Of a DNA stretch of 64,000 nt, positions 63,300 through 64,000 are shown one piece after another. The notes below the pieces were generated by a model that was not told the DNA's origin, searched no databases, and was given only the letters and a program-made list of their open reading frames with translations. The translations under genes and the position numbers were made by a program. The DNA comes from Phoronis australis (Eukaryota; Phoronida; Phoronidae). Location of the stretch: positions 653,613-717,612 of the forward strand of contig NMRA01000150.1 of assembly GCA_002633005.1 (NCBI GenBank), written 5' to 3'. Each line of letters begins with the position of its first letter. The stretch's first letter is position 1.

Positions 63300-63895
63300 A
63301 TTACGACATTGCAATCAGTTGGCAGCGTGTGACCTAATCATGTAATCAGTTGGCAGCGTGTGTCCTGATCAGGTCGTGTGTTCTAATCGTGTAGTTAGTT
63401 GGCAGCGACTTTCCTGTCACGTAGTCAGTTGTTATCGTGTGTGCTGGACCGGTAGACAGTTGGCACCGTGTATCCTGGATAGGTAGTCATTTGCCTGGCA
63501 CCGTGTGTACTGGACGGGAAGTCAGTGGGCAGCGCGTGTCCTGGTCAACGGTACATGTATTTAGTTGACAGCGTCTGCACTGGACAGGTAGTCAAATAGC
63601 AGCGTGTGTTTTGGACAGGTAGTTATTTGGCACTCTGTGTCCTGCTCATGAAGTCAGTTGGCAGCGTGTTTCCTGGACAGGTAGTCAGTCAACAGCATGT
63701 TTTCTGGTCATGTAGTCAGTTGCCACGTATGTCCTAGTTAAGTAGCCAGTTGGCAGCGAGTATCCTGGACATGTAGTCAGTTGGCAGCGTGTGTCCTTGT
63801 CATCTAGTTAGTTGGCGTGTGTTTCCTTGTGATGTAGTCAATTGGCAGCGTGTGTCTTGGACAGGTAGTCAGTTGGCACCGTGTGTCCTGGACAG
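63300..63895. repeat. ~30-bp minisatellite, ~18 copies
   Basis: Units of GTAGTCAGTTGGCAGCGTGT + GTCCTGGACAG with many variants. Reverse-complement relative of the array at 57240-57660. Confidence 0.9.
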
Positions 63896-64000
63896 TGCTA
63901 AGAGTGCGAAATAATCATAGAAAATACGCATGCGAGAGATTTAATGAAGCTTACATTAAACCGAAAACCAGTAATGATAAGTAATTCAGATGGGCGATAA

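Overview
This is an intron-rich animal nuclear scaffold carrying two protein-coding genes in head-to-head orientation. Organism: all introns are spliceosomal (GT-AG), the proteins are closest in layout to those of deuterostomes, there are CR1/L2-like LINE and TIR transposon remnants, single-N joins, and an uncollapsed duplicate block typical of a highly heterozygous genome. Minisatellites repeatedly start exactly at 5' splice sites. From memory this last trait was reported in amphioxus genes (the Adh locus, 'mirages'), so a cephalochordate (Branchiostoma) is my best guess. It is an inference, not proven by the sequence.

Minus strand, 39663 down to 1292: sorting nexin 13 (SNX13). I could place about 20 coding exons: N-terminal membrane helix, PXA, RGS, PX and nexin-C, ending at a stop at 1292. 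The start codon is not assembled (it abuts an N at 39664), and the exon or exons joining the membrane helix to PXA, and probably one exon before PX, were not located. Two blemishes sit in consecutive exons: the donor of exon 5953-6173 reads AT instead of GT, and exon 4545-4728 carries two extra bases.

Plus strand, 41563-56238: MON1, complete in seven coding exons (542 codons plus stop), the Rab7 exchange-factor subunit. The two genes are separated by less than 2 kb that holds a ~950-bp long inverted repeat. Both proteins act on endosomes.

Introns are dominated by minisatellites and mobile DNA. In at least eight introns the tandem repeat overlaps or abuts the splice donor, so a chain of decoy donors follows the exon; wherever I read on, the frame stops soon after the true junction. 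A 5.84-kb TIR element with a perfect 7-bp target duplication (13789-19632) splits one of these arrays and itself contains a repeated unit split by a further TA-flanked element. An internally repetitive interspersed repeat occurs in several introns of both genes, always in the sense direction of the host gene. A 2.15-kb block carrying the membrane-helix exon of SNX13 is present twice (35338-37512 and 37514-39663), joined by single Ns, probably two haplotypes.

57.1-64 kb is intergenic: short hAT-like and hairpin elements, a degenerate tandem duplication, a 171-base N gap and two related minisatellites in inverted orientation. No further gene, RNA gene or CRISPR array could be supported.
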